Shown in pieces: positions 15,242-18,160 of a DNA stretch of 18,160 nt. The DNA is from CAZIKB01 sp964539665 (lineage in GTDB: Bacteria; Zhuqueibacterota; Zhuqueibacteria; Oceanimicrobiales; Oceanimicrobiaceae): the NCBI GenBank assembly GCA_964539665.1, contig CAZIKB010000130.1, positions 1 through 18,160 on the forward strand, given 5' to 3'. The position numbers were made by a program, and so were the translations under genes. Position 1 is the stretch's first letter. Each line of letters opens with the position of its first letter. The notes below the pieces were generated by a model. That model was not told the DNA's origin. It saw nothing but the letters and a program-made list of their open reading frames with translations, and ran no database searches.

Positions 15242-16267
15242 ATGAAAATATCTGAGACGTATCGCAGTCAGTACGCACTTTTATTTATTCTTTCATTTGT
15301 TTTTTTATTTGGTTGTCCTGGTCTAAACAAGGAAAATTCACAACTAACTCAGGCACCAAAGCCCGAGTATTTTTTAACAAGCGAGCAGACACACAATAAG
15401 TTCAGCCGAACGATTCCACCGGCAATCACTGTGCCATCTGGCGCTGTTATTGAGGTACAAACAGAAGAAGCTACTGATGGGCAGCTCGATGTTAACTCAA
15501 AAGTGGAAGACGTATCGAAAGTTAAATCTGATCCCATCCATCCGTTGACAGGTCCGGTTTTTGTGGAAGGCGCTGAACCCGGAGACGTGCTTGCGGTAAC
15601 ATTACACAAAATAGAAATTGGAGACTGGGGATGGGTTGCGGTTATGCCGGGTTTTGGATTTCTTGCCGACGAATTCACCGAACCCTATTTGAAGACCTTC
15701 AAACTGGGAAAAGACGTAAATATGGTGAGTTTTTCAGATAAGATTAACATTCCACTCAAACCATTCCCGGGAGTAATGGGAGTTGCGCCGGATACCGACG
15801 AACTGCTTTCAACCATTCCACCACGCACAAACGGCGGCAATATGGATAATCCATACTTAACCGAAGGAACTACTGTATATTTTCCCGTCCTGGTGGAAGG
15901 CGCGCTTTTTTCCGTTGGCGATGCTCATGCAGCCCAGGGTATGGGTGAGGTTTGCGGCACAGCCATTGAAGCGCCCATGCGGATTATTTACCAGGTCGAA
16001 GTGCTGAAAGGTAAAAAGAAGATGCAGGAACCGCAGTACGAAACCAACGACTATTATGCGGTTACGGCCTTTGCTCCGACTCTTGACGAAGCTGCAAAAA
16101 AAGCCATCCGTTACATGATTGATTACCTGGTTGATGAACATGGTCTGGATCGAACAGAGGCTTATGTTCTCTGTTCCCTGGCTGGCGATCTGAAGATTGC
16201 CGAGGTAGTGGATTTACCGAATGTGCTGGTGAGTATGCATATTTCAAAGCAGGTTTTTGGAATGTAA
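15242..16267 (+). CDS. Acetamidase/formamidase-family lipoprotein
   Basis: The 341-residue protein belongs to the FmdA/AmdA acetamidase/formamidase family, which releases ammonia from short amides. Characteristic segments are HPLTGPVFVEGAEPGDVLAV (from His100) and GDAHAAQGMGEVCGTAIEAP, where Asp227, His229 and Glu236 match the metal-binding site. The ATG at 15242 is chosen because AGGAGG lies nine bases upstream; an in-frame start 25 codons earlier has no such site. The chosen start gives a lipoprotein signal (hydrophobic 11-23, lipobox LFGC with Cys25), so it acts at the envelope, unlike the cytoplasmic textbook enzymes. Exported members of this family are known as sequences but their substrates are not established. 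It fits with the neighbouring exported hydrolases. Confidence 0.88.
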   Translation: MKISETYRSQYALLFILSFVFLFGCPGLNKENSQLTQAPKPEYFLTSEQTHNKFSRTIPPAITVPSGAVIEVQTEEATDGQLDVNSKVEDVSKVKSDPIHPLTGPVFVEGAEPGDVLAVTLHKIEIGDWGWVAVMPGFGFLADEFTEPYLKTFKLGKDVNMVSFSDKINIPLKPFPGVMGVAPDTDELLSTIPPRTNGGNMDNPYLTEGTTVYFPVLVEGALFSVGDAHAAQGMGEVCGTAIEAPMRIIYQVEVLKGKKKMQEPQYETNDYYAVTAFAPTLDEAAKKAIRYMIDYLVDEHGLDRTEAYVLCSLAGDLKIAEVVDLPNVLVSMHISKQVFGM

Positions 16268-16338
16268 CTTCATAATAAAATTGTGGTTAATGTCTAATAC
16301 AACTTCCATTTCTCAATAAAACAAAAAGGAGAACGACC

Positions 16339-17724
16339 ATGAGTCTAAGTCGAAGAGATTTTTTGAAAACTGCCAGCGCAGGAGCGGTTAGCGCCGGCAT
16401 GTTTGGCGCAGGTTGCACTAATTATTCTTCTGTTTCGGGTGATTCAGAGAAATTACTAAAACCGGATCCGGATCATCCAGTGCCAGCCGATTTTGATCGA
16501 CTGCCTCTCGATTGGTATAAGAATACGGTAGCACGCCTCAAAGAGAGGGCCCGCGATAAAGGGATTAAGGCTATCCTGTTAACGGACAGATGGAACATCA
16601 TCTATTTTACCGGCCTTTTTCATTCGACAACGGAACGTCCCTTTACTGTATTATTGCCGGTAGATGATGACGCCATCTTCTGGTATGCGCCCGGATTGGA
16701 TCGTGACCTGATTACTTCCTGGTGGGCAACGGATCTGGACTATTATTTTGATTATCTCCATGCCCGGGGTGCTTTCCCGAACAAAGGTATTGTTAAAACA
16801 GGAAGCAAAGTGGAATTAACAGAATGGACCATGGAGGGGCTCAAAAAACGCGGTTTTTCACGAAGCACTATCGGCCTTGATTTCGAGCCAACACCATCGA
16901 AGATGAAGACTATGAAAAAGGTGCTTCCCGGTGCAAAATTCATCACAATCAATGATGAATGTCTCAAAATGAGGATAGTGAAAACTCCTGAGGAAATTGC
17001 CTTAATTCAACGGTCTTACAACTATTTCAGTAAGATTCATGCCTATGCCCGGAATTACATCCTCACCCGTGGAACCGATGCTACAGATTTTGAGATAGCG
17101 CACGCAGCAAGAAAGTATGGCGTGGAGCTGATTATGAAAGACATTGAACACGATGGTAAACCCCACAATGCGGTTGGCATTTCCGTGGGTATCAGTTGTC
17201 GCACGGGAATAGCAACGGCCTATCCACACCCGAATCAGTTTTACTACAAAAAAGTGGAGAAAGGCGATGCCCTGCAAATTTCTGGTGGTGTCCGGATCGG
17301 TGGACACGGTGGAGAACTCTACCGATATTACCAGATACGCCCTTCAACTTCTCATCGGGATAAATTATGGGACGTGGTTACTGAATGTGTGCATATTCAG
17401 GAAGCAGAATCGAAAGCTGGGGTGACATGTGCATCGGTTGCTGAAAAAATCCATAAATTTCAGGTTGAACAGGGTATGCAGGATTATATTTATCACCGTC
17501 CTGCTCATGGTGAAGGAATGGAGGGACACCAGGCGCCGTGGCTCGCCCTGGGAGATGAGACTATTTTAGAAGAAGGCATGACATTTAGTGTTGAACCTGG
17601 TCTTTATGATCCTGAAAATGGCTGCGGATATAATCCCAGCGATGGACTGCTGGTGACCAAAAAGAAAGGAGTTCTCCAGGGCAGTGTTCCATACACTCGG
17701 GAATGGATGTACCTCGATTTGTAA
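16339..17724 (+). CDS. Tat-exported M24/creatinase-fold protein with degenerate metal site
   Basis: The 461-residue protein starts with a twin-arginine signal (SRRDFLK, Arg5 and Arg6) and a lipobox-like FGAGC (Cys26), so it is probably a Tat-exported lipoprotein. A creatinase-type N-terminal domain (about 50-210) is followed by a pita-bread M24 domain (about 215-455). Of the five M24 metal ligands, aligned by motif, two are kept: His390 in AHGEGMEGHQ and Glu419 in FSVEPGLY. The first Asp is Ser315 (QISGG), the second Asp is Glu326 and the last Glu is Ser434. A normal dinuclear aminopeptidase P or prolidase is therefore unlikely. Creatinase has the same fold and works without metal, so a non-metal C-N hydrolase or a non-enzymatic protein are both possible. 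A good AAGGAGAA site lies upstream; the gene begins 71 bases after the acetamidase-like gene. Confidence 0.85.
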   Translation: MSLSRRDFLKTASAGAVSAGMFGAGCTNYSSVSGDSEKLLKPDPDHPVPADFDRLPLDWYKNTVARLKERARDKGIKAILLTDRWNIIYFTGLFHSTTERPFTVLLPVDDDAIFWYAPGLDRDLITSWWATDLDYYFDYLHARGAFPNKGIVKTGSKVELTEWTMEGLKKRGFSRSTIGLDFEPTPSKMKTMKKVLPGAKFITINDECLKMRIVKTPEEIALIQRSYNYFSKIHAYARNYILTRGTDATDFEIAHAARKYGVELIMKDIEHDGKPHNAVGISVGISCRTGIATAYPHPNQFYYKKVEKGDALQISGGVRIGGHGGELYRYYQIRPSTSHRDKLWDVVTECVHIQEAESKAGVTCASVAEKIHKFQVEQGMQDYIYHRPAHGEGMEGHQAPWLALGDETILEEGMTFSVEPGLYDPENGCGYNPSDGLLVTKKKGVLQGSVPYTREWMYLDL

Positions 17725-17792
17725 TAATCGGATGATGCTGGTGTATCAGAAATAATTTTGCTGGTAAATTGCTTTTTAGATATGCGTGAAAC

Positions 17793-18011
17793 ATGAAATT
17801 ATCCTCGCATATTGATGGGCAAAGGCTAAATTTAGGACAATTATACCCTGGCATGGCAAAATCTATGCAACGATTTCTGAGATTATTTACCGGAATTAAA
17901 ATTCATCCAGGTACAATTGTTTCATTGGCAGATGAAACGATTCCTGTCACAAATAGTGTGTCTGCTTTGTCCCTTGAATTATTATTAGAGAAGTTAAGGG
18001 ATGTGATTTAA
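17793..18011 (+). CDS. Small uncharacterised protein (72 aa)
   Basis: A 72-codon frame starts with ATG at 17793 and ends with TAA at 18011. The protein (MKLSSHIDGQRLNLGQLYPG at the start, SALSLELLLEKLRDVI at the end) is mixed in composition with a basic middle and an amphipathic leucine-rich C-terminal helix. It has no signal peptide, membrane span or motif I recognise. Ribosome binding is poor. Codon choice looks like that of other AT-rich genes here, so it may be a real small gene, but a chance frame or a gene fragment is possible. The remaining DNA to 18160 shows nothing recognisable. Confidence 0.35.
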   Translation: MKLSSHIDGQRLNLGQLYPGMAKSMQRFLRLFTGIKIHPGTIVSLADETIPVTNSVSALSLELLLEKLRDVI

Positions 18012-18160
18012 TTCCAGATGGCGCCACAATGTTTAAGTTTACAGCAAATTGTTTTAAATTAATAATTCACGCGTAGAAAACTCGGGACTTCATCGGGAAT
18101 AATATGTAAGGTAGTGTCAAAAGTTTTATGAAAAAATGAAGAGTATTAAAGTGAGAATCA

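Overview
The window looks like a chromosomal segment of a free-living, diderm (Gram-negative) bacterium. Two proteins carry lipoprotein signal peptides, one carries a twin-arginine signal with a lipobox, and two have Sec-type signals. The protein families, moderate-to-low GC and many decayed intergenic remnants would fit an environmental lineage such as Calditrichota/KSB1 or Bacteroidota relatives. That placement is inference; no rRNA, tRNA or marker gene is present.

Left part (1-5140), mostly minus strand. A long secreted protein gene runs off the left edge (1-1372). Its last visible residues look like the start of a beta/gamma-crystallin Greek-key repeat. Then follows an AT-rich accessory patch holding three toxin-antitoxin-type loci: an unpaired small antitoxin-like gene (2006-2176), an MNT/HEPN pair (2331-3063) and hicBA (4678-5140). 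The patch also has a YcjF/DUF697-like membrane protein and at least one clearly broken gene, an endonuclease/exonuclease/phosphatase protein reduced to its two ends (4369-4640). A weaker GIY-YIG-like remnant lies near 1718. Two direct repeats of 100 bp, about 92% identical (1539-1638 and 3101-3200), bracket the antitoxin-like gene and the MNT/HEPN pair.

Middle part (5309-9577), plus strand. It encodes a group II PLP-dependent decarboxylase, a HEAT-like protein ending in a SEC-C zinc motif, a small DUF4870 membrane protein and a classical SDR oxidoreductase.

Right part (9878-17724), plus strand. Five hydrolase-type genes follow each other in one direction: an M1 aminopeptidase lipoprotein, a nitrilase, an exported CapA-like protein, an acetamidase/formamidase-like lipoprotein and a Tat-exported M24/creatinase-fold protein with degenerate metal ligands. 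Four enzymes predicted to act at the envelope and one cytoplasmic C-N hydrolase suggest a route for breaking down peptide or amide compounds, but no substrate can be read from the sequence. A row of small hairpins separates the M1 gene from the nitrilase, and an imperfect inverted repeat precedes the M1 gene. A short uncharacterised gene (17793-18011) closes the window.
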